A stretch of 64,000 nt of DNA, from assembly GCF_004346095.1 (NCBI RefSeq), contig NZ_SLZV01000007.1, forward strand, positions 8,489 to 72,488. The letters run 5' to 3'. Made by a program: the position numbers and the translations under genes. A model generated the notes under the pieces. The model worked only from the letters and a program-made list of their open reading frames with translations, had not been told where the DNA came from and did not search any database. Below are positions 40,799-50,177 of the stretch, in pieces; the first letter of the stretch is position 1; the number at the start of each line of letters is the position of its first letter. Source of the stretch: Faecalimonas umbilicata. Lineage in GTDB: Bacteria; Bacillota; Clostridia; Lachnospirales; Lachnospiraceae.

Positions 40799-42793
40799 TT
40801 ATCTTGGAAGTACTATGTGAAGAACCGATAAAACCGTAGCAATCTCCAGAATAGCCGTTGACATCATAATTACACGGTCAAATTTCTCGTCTACCACTAT
40901 ATATTTTGTTCTGAATAAAAGTATAATCATAGGCACAACTGGAAGGAAATATCTTCCCTGCACCCCGGCAATCACTTGCTCTCCTACTTCTGTCCAACTA
41001 ATCAACAACACAAAACAAATGAGAATGCAGCATAAGCCTGACAAAATCCCTATCCAGACTTTGCTTCCCATGTTAATCATTTCCTTCTCTCCACGTTTTC
41101 TTGCTGCTGAAATCAAAAGTAACACTAAAAATCCTGCTATAACAAGATAAGGGATCTCTATTTCAAGCCACCCTAGTTGTTTCCCTATCATTGTATTCAC
41201 ATAATAACTTGTCATTTCTCCTGCTGTTTCTATAAAAATTTTCGGAAGTTCTCCTAGATGTTTTAAAAAATATACTCCTCCATATACTTCATATCCAAGT
41301 AATTCCGAATTTCCCTGACTTCCGCCAATCATATCTGCCATACTTACAATCCGAGTGATGACAGTTGGAATCACTCCTGCCAATCCTAATATAAAAGCAC
41401 ATGTCCACTTTTTCACTTTCGTTCCAAATTTTTGATATGGAATCAAAATTCCCAGTCCTATAATAACAATATAAACCACTTTAATCGGAGCTATGATTGC
41501 AGTACATACAGAAATGATTAAAATATCTTTATTCTCCACTCTCTCTTTTTTATAAATCAAATGGAAGAAGTATGCAATCATAAAAAAGGCAATTGCATTT
41601 ACTAACATATCATAACTGTATGACATCGCCTGTTGCATGGACATTGGCAATAATGCAGTGACAAATAATACCATCTTTGCAAACGGCATGATTTTGATTG
41701 CCCAGTACGTTATCACCACATATGTGATCAATGCAAACATTCTTCCCATATAGAATAGCTGAATTCCATTGAAATGTAAAAGCCTTGCTACTGTAATTCC
41801 CAAAGTTTGGGGTGCGTATGAAATTTTAGGCATATCCAACACTTTTCCACCTAGCACTGGTTCCCCACTGTGATTATATGTCTTTCCCAGCAGTCCATTC
41901 ATTGATTCAATATATCTCTCTTTTGTCGGATAATGTCCTGATGGATCACTAAGTATTTCCCGTTCCTGCAACACTGCCTGATTGCCCTCTTTTACAGTTT
42001 CTTTTCCTAATATTTCACTACTATTATTGTACGCTGTCACAAAATGAGCCTGTTCATCTGGGACCGCATAAGGTGGAATAACTAACATATATATCACTCC
42101 AAATACAAGTGCGCTCCCCACAAAGATTTTTTCTACCGACTCTCGTCTAAGTAACAGCACCAAGATAATTCCCATTCCAAATACAGTCAGTACTGCTATT
42201 CCAAAAAAGAAATATCGAACTCCTCCTGCTTTTCCTCCCAAAACATTTACAGCCAAAGCCTGTTCATTCTCACTTCCATTTATATTTGCTTTATCATGAA
42301 GGGACTCTGTTCCATAAAAATAAAGTCGATCTTCCGGAAAACCCGACAATTCTAAATTTAGTGTATATACTTCCCTGTCTTTTATATGAATGGTTTCATC
42401 GGCATTGAATTGCAGTACTTTAATTCCTTCTGTTTGATGATCAATCACCTCGTTTGTCAGCTGCATTTCCCACTGCCCAATAATTTTTCCTTCAGCATCT
42501 TCTATTCCTAATGTGAGTACATCTGTTTCCTGTCCCTGAAAATTTTGATACATGATTTCAATCGTTTCAAAAGAATCACTCTGCATCTCAACCTTTTGAG
42601 AAAGTATTTCCCCACTTTTTAGTTCTAATAGTTTTCCCTTTACTTCACTTTTTACATATTGCATTCTCTGTTCTGCAATCGGTTTTACTTCATCAGAATA
42701 CATCATTCCTAATAGACCAATGAGCACCAAAAGTGTAACAACAATCTTTAAAAGCTTTCTATAACCTTCTGCCTTATTTAATTTTTTTTCCAT
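40799..42793 (-). CDS. DUF2142-type multi-span membrane protein
   Basis: The protein has 664 residues: an N-terminal span, ~160 extracellular residues, then about ten spans. The block IPPYAVPDEQAHFVTAYNNS (PPDExxHF-type) is the DUF2142 signature; such acidic residues in the first outside loop resemble GT-C glycosyltransferases. It probably decorates or polymerises wall glycan using polyprenyl-phosphate sugar. It is flanked by GT2 genes in the 44864-39719 block. Confidence 0.8.
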   Translation of the reverse strand: MEKKLNKAEGYRKLLKIVVTLLVLIGLLGMMYSDEVKPIAEQRMQYVKSEVKGKLLELKSGEILSQKVEMQSDSFETIEIMYQNFQGQETDVLTLGIEDAEGKIIGQWEMQLTNEVIDHQTEGIKVLQFNADETIHIKDREVYTLNLELSGFPEDRLYFYGTESLHDKANINGSENEQALAVNVLGGKAGGVRYFFFGIAVLTVFGMGIILVLLLRRESVEKIFVGSALVFGVIYMLVIPPYAVPDEQAHFVTAYNNSSEILGKETVKEGNQAVLQEREILSDPSGHYPTKERYIESMNGLLGKTYNHSGEPVLGGKVLDMPKISYAPQTLGITVARLLHFNGIQLFYMGRMFALITYVVITYWAIKIMPFAKMVLFVTALLPMSMQQAMSYSYDMLVNAIAFFMIAYFFHLIYKKERVENKDILIISVCTAIIAPIKVVYIVIIGLGILIPYQKFGTKVKKWTCAFILGLAGVIPTVITRIVSMADMIGGSQGNSELLGYEVYGGVYFLKHLGELPKIFIETAGEMTSYYVNTMIGKQLGWLEIEIPYLVIAGFLVLLLISAARKRGEKEMINMGSKVWIGILSGLCCILICFVLLISWTEVGEQVIAGVQGRYFLPVVPMIILLFRTKYIVVDEKFDRVIMMSTAILEIATVLSVLHIVLPR

Positions 42794-42811
42794 ATTTCAT
42801 TCCCATCCACA

Positions 42812-43603
42812 TTACGACAACTCATTTGACTTTTCACTTTCCGCATACCACCTTGCCAGTATTTTGGCAATCGGCTTTGGCCAAAATTTGCAGAACATCG
42901 TATAGTCTTCTTTATTTCTCGCATTGTTCCCTAAGATTTTTGATGTTTCGGATTCTTCATGAATTCTATGTCCTACCAATATTTCTTTGTCATATATAAA
43001 TTCACCTTTGAATCTAGATATGTATTCCCATGCCTCCCAGTCTTCATCCGAAGCAAATCCCGGCTTGAATACTGTTTCCGGCAGATTTTTCTTCGCAAAA
43101 GCAACCGATGGACAGCAGATTGGAGAACCTAACGACAAGATTCTTCTTCTCACAAATCTACTTTTTCTAAACACTTTCACTTTTAAGGGCAGAAGCAAGA
43201 GGCGTTTTATTCGGAGCAGTCTGTTATCCGTCACTTTTTCTCCATTACGCATTTCTGCATAGTCTGTAAAGAAAATCAATGGCTTTGAAGATTTTTCAAA
43301 TTCTCTCACTACATGCTCCGCATATTTTTCAAAATACACATCGTCCTGATGAGTAATTGTCACAAATTCTGTCTGCGCCTTTTTATAAGCAAAATTCCAG
43401 TCCTGAACAATTCCAGCTTCTCCGGTATTCACATATACAGGAATTCCATATTTCTCCGCTGTTCTGTCAATATAACTGTTAGGAGTTGATGTTATAATAA
43501 ATATTTCACTCTCAATCGACTGGTTCTTTAAAGACTTGATACATTCTTCCAAAAAACTACTTTCTTTATATGCACAAATAGCAAATGTATGTTTATTTTC
43601 CAT
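42812..43603 (-). CDS. GT2 glycosyltransferase
   Basis: The protein has 263 residues: HTFAICAYKESSFLEECIKS start, VTITHQDDVYFEKYAEHVVR (DD motif), then SDEDWEAWEYISRFKGEFIY. It is a single GT-A domain without a membrane span. Its start overlaps the flippase stop (43593-43603), indicating co-translation. Confidence 0.85.
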   Translation of the reverse strand: MENKHTFAICAYKESSFLEECIKSLKNQSIESEIFIITSTPNSYIDRTAEKYGIPVYVNTGEAGIVQDWNFAYKKAQTEFVTITHQDDVYFEKYAEHVVREFEKSSKPLIFFTDYAEMRNGEKVTDNRLLRIKRLLLLPLKVKVFRKSRFVRRRILSLGSPICCPSVAFAKKNLPETVFKPGFASDEDWEAWEYISRFKGEFIYDKEILVGHRIHEESETSKILGNNARNKEDYTMFCKFWPKPIAKILARWYAESEKSNELS

Positions 43604-44864
43604 TTTCCTTTTTCCCTCTCCATATATTATAGATCATAAATAGCACAAAGATTGTCAATAAAACGGTTACCGCTATCAGATAACTCACACTTGCTCCTCT
43701 GATTGCATACTTTCTGACTAACCAATCCGAAATGACAAATGCTGTCACCGCTTCCATTCCATAACCAATCAACGCATAGTTTTGTTTTCTCATAATAGTC
43801 AAAATATAATACATAAAAAATGCCAATGCATTAATCCCACCTGCAAGAAGCAGAATCAGCAGATCTATTTTATATGCTCCCAAATTGATGCCATATAAAA
43901 TAGACAATACCGGAATTCCTAGCAAATAAGCACCTATCTCACAGACTACCGTAACTGCAACAATAATTGCACACACTTTAACAATCATGAGAAAAAACTG
44001 TCTTTTCCTCTTCTGTTCATAGTCTTCTGCCATAACGGAAAGCAACGGTTTAAAAACAAATGTGCTAAATAGATTAATGATCATTACCGGCATAAAAATT
44101 GCCGCATAATACAACTGATACCTTGCATCCAGCACTTTATCCACGGACATTCTCGAAGCACTGTATACATAAGTGTTCAAAAAACTGCTGAGAAATAGAG
44201 GAAGACATTCTATCAAGACAGTCCCTACTTCTTTTTTCCTAAATGTCAGCTTCCCTTTTTCAAAAACTCTAAGTGCTTTTTCATTTACAACAAAAATCAT
44301 CAATAAAGAATATACAATCATGGCAATAACCGCCACGGTCAGATTTTGTGTAAGTAAAATCCCTGCAGTCAGAATCAAAATTCCTCCGGCAACTCTCCAG
44401 AACAACAATTTCCCTGCAACGTCAATCCGACCATATCTCTGAAGTTCTCCTTCGTACAGATCTGAATATCCATCCAAAATTTTATAAATGCAAAGCAGAA
44501 AGATAAAGAAAGCCTTCTCCACTGTTCCTCCACGGAGCATTATATAACCGCCTCCTGCCAGCACCGCCAGTATACAACAGAAAACTTTTGCATAAAAATA
44601 TTCAGCGTACGAGTGCCTTCTTGCAACATCGGTTACCTGAAATGTTCTGAGTTCAAAATATGCAATTGTTCCAATCCATTGTCCGATTGTAAGTGCAAAA
44701 GAAAACAGCCCTCCTGCTTTCTCTCCTGACAGATGTGCCACAATCACAGTAAAAAGCATAGTAGCTGCGGCCAACATTCCCGTTCCAATCGTATTCCACA
44801 AAAAATTACTTTTTGTAGTTGTCTCATCTGAGATAAATATCTTTTGAATGATTGTTTTCTTCAT
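43593..44864 (-). CDS. Wzx-like polysaccharide flippase (MOP family)
   Basis: The protein has 423 residues and about twelve to fourteen spans, beginning with NTIGTGMLAAATMLFTVIVA and HLSGEKAGGLFSFALTIGQW, the pattern of PST/MATE-type exporters. It would flip undecaprenyl-linked repeat units. The cluster thus has both a flippase and an ABC exporter, suggesting two distinct glycans. Confidence 0.87.
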   Translation of the reverse strand: MKKTIIQKIFISDETTTKSNFLWNTIGTGMLAAATMLFTVIVAHLSGEKAGGLFSFALTIGQWIGTIAYFELRTFQVTDVARRHSYAEYFYAKVFCCILAVLAGGGYIMLRGGTVEKAFFIFLLCIYKILDGYSDLYEGELQRYGRIDVAGKLLFWRVAGGILILTAGILLTQNLTVAVIAMIVYSLLMIFVVNEKALRVFEKGKLTFRKKEVGTVLIECLPLFLSSFLNTYVYSASRMSVDKVLDARYQLYYAAIFMPVMIINLFSTFVFKPLLSVMAEDYEQKRKRQFFLMIVKVCAIIVAVTVVCEIGAYLLGIPVLSILYGINLGAYKIDLLILLLAGGINALAFFMYYILTIMRKQNYALIGYGMEAVTAFVISDWLVRKYAIRGASVSYLIAVTVLLTIFVLFMIYNIWRGKKENGK

Positions 44865-44947
44865 TTTTTCTCCATTTTTTTAATCTTTTCTACACTAACA
44901 AGTTATTATACCATTGTTTTCAGTGATTCTCAATAAAGAATCACAAC

Positions 44948-44979
44948 AAAAAATGACGGATATTCACCCGCCATTTTTT
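44948..44979 (-). terminator. Terminator after the glucosaminidase gene
   Basis: AAAAAATG-CGG and CCG-CATTTTTT pair with one G-U that exists only in minus-strand RNA; ATATTCAC forms the loop. It lies 4 bases after the stop at 44984. Confidence 0.75.
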
Positions 44980-44983
44980 GCTT

Positions 44984-47900
44984 TTATTTCTTTTTAAAGG
45001 CAGTTCCACCTCCTGATGGTCCCTGCTCTCCTTTTTTGACCAGTTTGATCTCTATAGCTTCTATATTTTTTGCATACCCTTCTGATCCTGCTGACTCGCC
45101 ATTTTTCGCCCAGCCAAGCCATCCAAAATCTCTACAATGCGTTCTGTAATAAATGTCATATTTTTCTGACAACGCTCCTGTCAGGCGAATATTCACCGCT
45201 TCCATCGGAAGTGCCCTTCCGGTTGTACCGGTCTGCGCTCCATTTTTCACCCAACCTTGCCATCCAATATCCTGCACATGTGCACGGTACTCTATATTTC
45301 CTCCTGCTGTTGCATTTACAAGGGAAATATGCATTGCTTCAATCGCTTTTGCCTGTCCGGTCGTGCCACTCAACTCGCCATTTTTTACCCAGTTCTGCCA
45401 GCCGATGTCTTGTACATGTGATTGATATTGTATTTCTATCCCTTTCTCTTGAAAAGCATTCGCCGTCTTCCCTGGTGCAGCACTTCCTTTTGGCATAATA
45501 ATAATCTGAAGAGATTCCACATGGTATGCATACCCTGCGCTTCCTGATGCTGCTCCATTTTTCGCCCAATCGAGCCAGCCAAGATTTTGCACATGTGTTC
45601 TGTAGTAAATATCATAATTAGCCGCTGCCGATCCGGTCAATTGAATCTTAAGAGCTTCCACTGAGAGTGCTCTTCCCGTTGTTCCTGCCGTCTGGCCGTC
45701 TTTTACGTAATCCTGCCATCCAATATCTCTTACATGAGCACTGTACTTTATTCCTAAATTGCCCGCATTTTTCACTGCAATCTGAAGAGCCTCTACCGGA
45801 AGATTTTTACCTACCGTTCCTGCAAGTGTTCCATTTCCGACATACTCCTGCCACCCAATTTCAGATACATGTGCACGGTACTGAAGATCTACGGATTTCA
45901 CTTGAAACGGAGTATCTGTTTTCCCCGGTGCACTACTCCATTTTGGAAGCACTGCGATTTGAATCGCTTCTATATGATAAGCATATCCTTGACTTCCTGC
46001 AGCAGTACCATTATCCGCCCAATCAAGCCATCCAAAATTTTGTACATGAACCCGGTAGTAAATATCATAATCTGCCGCTTTTTCTCCTGTCAGTTCAATT
46101 TTAATAGCTTCGATTGGCTTCGCCTGTCCCGTTGTTCCGCCAACACTTCCGTCACTCACATATTCAAGCCATCCCAAATCTCTCGTATGTGTACTGTATT
46201 TCACACCTAGCCCTGCCACACCGCTTGTCTGAATTTTAATCGCTTCCATCGGAAGATTTCTTCCGTTTGTTCCTGCCATCACACCATTTGATACCGCATC
46301 CTGCCAACCGATATCTTGTACATGAGCTGAGTAACTGATCACATTTTTCAGAGCCTCCGGCACTGACACGGGATCCACTGATGTTCCTCCATTGTTGCCT
46401 CCAGAATTTCCATTACCAGAATTACTGTTTCCTGAATCCCCGTTTCCGATAGAAACTTTTGTAATATAATCGCTGCTTACATAAGCATACATGTTTGTAA
46501 AGTCATACCGACCACTTCCGGAATGAATTCCGCTTCTGCTCCCATTTAATACTGGATCTGACTGAATTTTATAAAAGCCGGATGTTGGATTTTGTTCGAG
46601 TAGAATAAACGCATGGCTGGATTGTGTGCCGGTGGAATATACTTTTGTTGCAGAAGCGCTTCTCTCCTGTCTCACATTCAGATCTGTATGCTGATTACTG
46701 AGCGTATCTTTGACTCCAATTGTATATTTCCCCGCATCTCTGTTACCATTTGCCTTATCTAAACTCCAGGCTACATTTGCAGCTTTCTCACCCCAGTACG
46801 GATCGGAGGCATATTTTACATTCACTCCGCTCGCTTTGTTTCCTAGAAATCCTCCAAAATAACGCCAATCCTGTGGATTCATATATCCTTTTGAAAGAAA
46901 TGTCTCTGTGAATTCATTGACACACTGTGTCGGACTGGCAAAATAATCTGCGCTCTGTCCTGGCGAAGTATCAATCGCATTCAGACCGAATAAGTTATTT
47001 TTATTCTGTGCAATCCAGCTGGATCCCCATGCACTTTCATTGGCTGCTACTCCAACAGCAAGCAATGCATTGATTCCATATGTATTCTGCGCATTGATAA
47101 ACGAATTTCCCAGATCTCTCATTTTTGAACTTGCAGTTACCCTCGCATTAATCATCGCATTCAGATCACTTCCATAATTCGTTGTGCTTCGAAACGGAAG
47201 ATATTGATAATAATTGTAATATGGCGCACTTGCATTTACCGATCTGCTTCGGTTTCCATTTTTATAATCCTCCAACATCTGTTGAAATGCTGATTCTGGA
47301 TAAAAGTAATGTCCATCATAGCTGTAATACTTTGTGCCCTCTGACAAATAAGACGGAGCCGCCCCATTATCGAGTACACTCGCATAGGAACTTTTATTTA
47401 CATTTATCGTAATATAATGAATCAGTCTTCCTCCTGTGACAGCATAATAACTTACAGATTGTGCTGCTGCTGCACTGACAACCTGAACTTTATTGGCATC
47501 TACAAGGCCAATAACCCCAGACAGCATAAATCTTACTTTCCCGCCGCTTGTCCCAAGGTAAGCGGCATCCGCTCCATACGATCCATGTGTATATCCTGAA
47601 GTGTTTGTCCCCTCTTCTATATATTCTGTCACACCACCGCTTCCTGTATTGAAGTTGACAATCTGTCCTCCCCCAATCCTTGCCTTTTCTGCAGCGTAAC
47701 TATCTACTGTTCCATCTTCGATTACAACTTCTGTAACATTTCCATCAAGATCCATACTCGTAATCGTTTGATTACTTTCCGGATTTTCTCCCTGAAACTC
47801 GACTGTCTCCTGCTCTTCAACAGATTCTGCCTGTTCTTCCTTTTCTTCCTGAACAACCTCTTGGCTTTCCTGTTCCTGATTAGATGGTTCCTGCACCTCT

Positions 47901-47986
47901 TGTGCATATGCCGACATAGGAATACTCGTCAGACTCATGCCCACAGCCAACAAAAATGCCGCAACTTTTCTTTTTGTTTTTTTCAT
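44984..47986 (-). CDS. Secreted glucosaminidase with nine ChW repeats
   Basis: The protein has 1000 residues from ATG 47986 (AGGAGGTAAT site): signal peptide (VAAFLLAVGMSLTSIPMSAY), a Glu/Gln-rich segment, then a glucosaminidase domain (LLAVGVAANESAWGSSWIAQ with the catalytic Glu; NNLFGLNAID; FTETFLSKGYMNPQDWRY). An SH3-like part follows (LNVRQERSASATKVYSTGTQ). The C-terminal ~440 residues hold nine ChW repeats (YSAHVQDIGWQDAVSNG... pattern), which bind the wall. It cleaves peptidoglycan glycan strands in growth or separation. Confidence 0.93.
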   Translation of the reverse strand: MKKTKRKVAAFLLAVGMSLTSIPMSAYAQEVQEPSNQEQESQEVVQEEKEEQAESVEEQETVEFQGENPESNQTITSMDLDGNVTEVVIEDGTVDSYAAEKARIGGGQIVNFNTGSGGVTEYIEEGTNTSGYTHGSYGADAAYLGTSGGKVRFMLSGVIGLVDANKVQVVSAAAAQSVSYYAVTGGRLIHYITINVNKSSYASVLDNGAAPSYLSEGTKYYSYDGHYFYPESAFQQMLEDYKNGNRSRSVNASAPYYNYYQYLPFRSTTNYGSDLNAMINARVTASSKMRDLGNSFINAQNTYGINALLAVGVAANESAWGSSWIAQNKNNLFGLNAIDTSPGQSADYFASPTQCVNEFTETFLSKGYMNPQDWRYFGGFLGNKASGVNVKYASDPYWGEKAANVAWSLDKANGNRDAGKYTIGVKDTLSNQHTDLNVRQERSASATKVYSTGTQSSHAFILLEQNPTSGFYKIQSDPVLNGSRSGIHSGSGRYDFTNMYAYVSSDYITKVSIGNGDSGNSNSGNGNSGGNNGGTSVDPVSVPEALKNVISYSAHVQDIGWQDAVSNGVMAGTNGRNLPMEAIKIQTSGVAGLGVKYSTHTRDLGWLEYVSDGSVGGTTGQAKPIEAIKIELTGEKAADYDIYYRVHVQNFGWLDWADNGTAAGSQGYAYHIEAIQIAVLPKWSSAPGKTDTPFQVKSVDLQYRAHVSEIGWQEYVGNGTLAGTVGKNLPVEALQIAVKNAGNLGIKYSAHVRDIGWQDYVKDGQTAGTTGRALSVEALKIQLTGSAAANYDIYYRTHVQNLGWLDWAKNGAASGSAGYAYHVESLQIIIMPKGSAAPGKTANAFQEKGIEIQYQSHVQDIGWQNWVKNGELSGTTGQAKAIEAMHISLVNATAGGNIEYRAHVQDIGWQGWVKNGAQTGTTGRALPMEAVNIRLTGALSEKYDIYYRTHCRDFGWLGWAKNGESAGSEGYAKNIEAIEIKLVKKGEQGPSGGGTAFKKK

Positions 47987-48014
47987 ATTACCTCCTATCT
48001 GATGCATTTTACTT

Positions 48015-50174
48015 TTATCGCTCTTTAAAAGCTGTACCTGATGTAGACGGACCCGCCTGTCCTTTCGGAATCAATTGGATTTCTACTGCCTCTATAGATT
48101 TTGCATACCCTGCACTCCCTGACTTTCCACCATTTTTTGTCCACGCAAGCCATCCAAAATCTCTACAATGCGTCCTATAATAAATATCATACTTCGCAGC
48201 CGCATTGCCAGTCAGTTTCATCTCCAATGCTTCCATCGGAAGTGCTCTTCCGGTTGTTCCTGACATCTTTCCATTTGTCACATTGCTCTGCCAACCAATC
48301 TCAGAGACATGTGCACGATACTGAATGCCCGATATTCCACTTAAATTCACTTTGAGCGCTTCTATCGGAAGTGCTCTTCCAACTGTTCCCGCAGTTACTC
48401 CGCTTCCCACTGCATTCTGCCAGCCAATCTCAGAAACATGTGCCTGATAAGAAAGTGTCACCGCTGGCTGTTCCTGTGTTTTGTCTAAAAACGGCCTATT
48501 TGTTGCTCCCGGCGCGGCGCTTCCTGCCGGTACAATCCGAACCTCAACTGCTTCTAACTGATAAGCATATCCCTGTGTTCCCGCTGCCTGTCCGTCTTTT
48601 GCCCAGTCAAGCCATCCTATGTTGGAGGCATGTCCTCGGTAATATATATTATACTTTGTTGCGTTGCTTCCGGTCAATTTAATTTTCAATGCTTCTATCT
48701 GTAAATTTCTTCCTGTTGTTCCCGCTGTCTCACCATCACGGACGGTTCCCTGCCATCCAATGTCACGAACATGGGCACTATACTCAATCCCCACGCCTTC
48801 CATTCCAGCAATGCTCATTTGAAGCGCTTCTAAGCCAAGTGCTCTTCCAGTTGTTCCACAGAGTTCTCCATCTCCCACAGTACTCTGCCACCCAAGTTCT
48901 TGTACATGTGCTTTCAAATTCAGCCCCTGCTTTGTTTCGTTCCCTTTCACCAGCCCATATTTCTGAGCGATTCCTGTCGCATCTGCAATCCCTAACTGTC
49001 TCAAGAAGTTTTCGTCCTGAAGTTTTGCCGCATCATATCCATGATCGAGGAACGCATGCTCTACAATAATTCCTGTCAGTCCAAGTTCTTTTGCCAGCAC
49101 ATTTGTCGTAAAATAATCCGCCTTACTTCCATCCGGATACTGCCCGGACGGTCCTGCCAGTGTACTGTCCTTGATCTTGGCTCCCCGGTTCGTAAGTCCC
49201 AGCGCAGAAAGCTGCTCTAAAATTTTATTTGACACACTGAGTCCTTCTTCCGACAAGTCCGGACGGTAGTTTTTATTTGGATAATAAATCTCTGCTCCGG
49301 TTCCTCCACCACTGTTAAAGTGAAGGTCTACATAAAGATCTGCTCCGGCATTTTTTGCATCTTTTACTCTCTGATTCAGACAATAGCTTGATGTTGAGTT
49401 ATAAGGACAGCTTTCGCTTTCTCTGATCATTACAACTCTGACTCCACGATACTGTGACAATTCCTGCTGGCAGTATCTTGCCACTTTCAATGTCAGCACC
49501 TCTTCCCGCAATCCATTTGCAGATGCTCCCGGATGGTTTGCATCATGACCTGCACCGATTGCAACAATCACTTCTCTTCGCTCTCCGCTTCTCGCATTTC
49601 GGGCAGCCGCCTCAGTAACTCCCGCCTCACCCAGCGTTTCTGAAATTGCGGCCTCCGCTGTCTCTGCCCCTGCCTGCACCATCTGCTTTTCCTCATTCAT
49701 CGAATAAGTTTCCACCTGAGCACCCGACTCCGGAACGAACAGCGCCTCATCCTGCACTACTTGAAAAGAAGCTGTGATTCCTTTTTCTGCAAACAAAATC
49801 ATCTGTTCCGCACCTGCTCCATCAAGATATGCAATTCCCGTGATCTGATAAGTCCCAATTTCCTCCATCCCCTCCTTCTGAAAGAGAACGGTGTTATTTA
49901 AAATCTGTGCAGCTTCCACAATACCCTCAGTTCCGGATTCCGTTTGATAGAATAATCTGGCACCCCCAATCACCATTTCTTCCTTTTGAAAACCGACAAC
50001 GATATTTTGTACTCCTGATGTGCCCACAACATCTTCGTCTAGATATACATACGCAACCTCTTCCGGTCCTGCCGCCTTTACGGACATTCCAAAAATAAGT
50101 GTTGCCGCGATGATACACAGCAGACCGAGCATTCTCTCAATTGATTTTCTCCCTATTATTACTACACTCCTCAT
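48015..50174 (-). CDS. Secreted N-acetylmuramoyl-L-alanine amidase with six ChW repeats
   Basis: The protein has 719 residues: signal peptide (MLGLLCIIAATLIFGMSVKA), an N-terminal beta region, then an amidase_3 domain (~195-385) with IVAIGAGHDANHPGASANGL (His), REEVLTLKVA (Glu), DLYVDLHFNSGGG (His) and IIVEHAFLDH (catalytic Glu). Six ChW repeats follow in the C-terminal ~310 residues. Start and spacing (GGAGGG before ATG) fit coupling to the LTA-synthase gene. It removes stem peptides from peptidoglycan. Confidence 0.93.
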   Translation of the reverse strand: MRSVVIIGRKSIERMLGLLCIIAATLIFGMSVKAAGPEEVAYVYLDEDVVGTSGVQNIVVGFQKEEMVIGGARLFYQTESGTEGIVEAAQILNNTVLFQKEGMEEIGTYQITGIAYLDGAGAEQMILFAEKGITASFQVVQDEALFVPESGAQVETYSMNEEKQMVQAGAETAEAAISETLGEAGVTEAAARNARSGERREVIVAIGAGHDANHPGASANGLREEVLTLKVARYCQQELSQYRGVRVVMIRESESCPYNSTSSYCLNQRVKDAKNAGADLYVDLHFNSGGGTGAEIYYPNKNYRPDLSEEGLSVSNKILEQLSALGLTNRGAKIKDSTLAGPSGQYPDGSKADYFTTNVLAKELGLTGIIVEHAFLDHGYDAAKLQDENFLRQLGIADATGIAQKYGLVKGNETKQGLNLKAHVQELGWQSTVGDGELCGTTGRALGLEALQMSIAGMEGVGIEYSAHVRDIGWQGTVRDGETAGTTGRNLQIEALKIKLTGSNATKYNIYYRGHASNIGWLDWAKDGQAAGTQGYAYQLEAVEVRIVPAGSAAPGATNRPFLDKTQEQPAVTLSYQAHVSEIGWQNAVGSGVTAGTVGRALPIEALKVNLSGISGIQYRAHVSEIGWQSNVTNGKMSGTTGRALPMEALEMKLTGNAAAKYDIYYRTHCRDFGWLAWTKNGGKSGSAGYAKSIEAVEIQLIPKGQAGPSTSGTAFKER

Positions 50175-50177
50175 GGA

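Noticed and set aside
44984-48007. Start of the glucosaminidase at 48007
   Set aside because: The first seven codons include the AGGAGG site itself; the ATG at 47986 has ideal spacing and begins a proper signal peptide.
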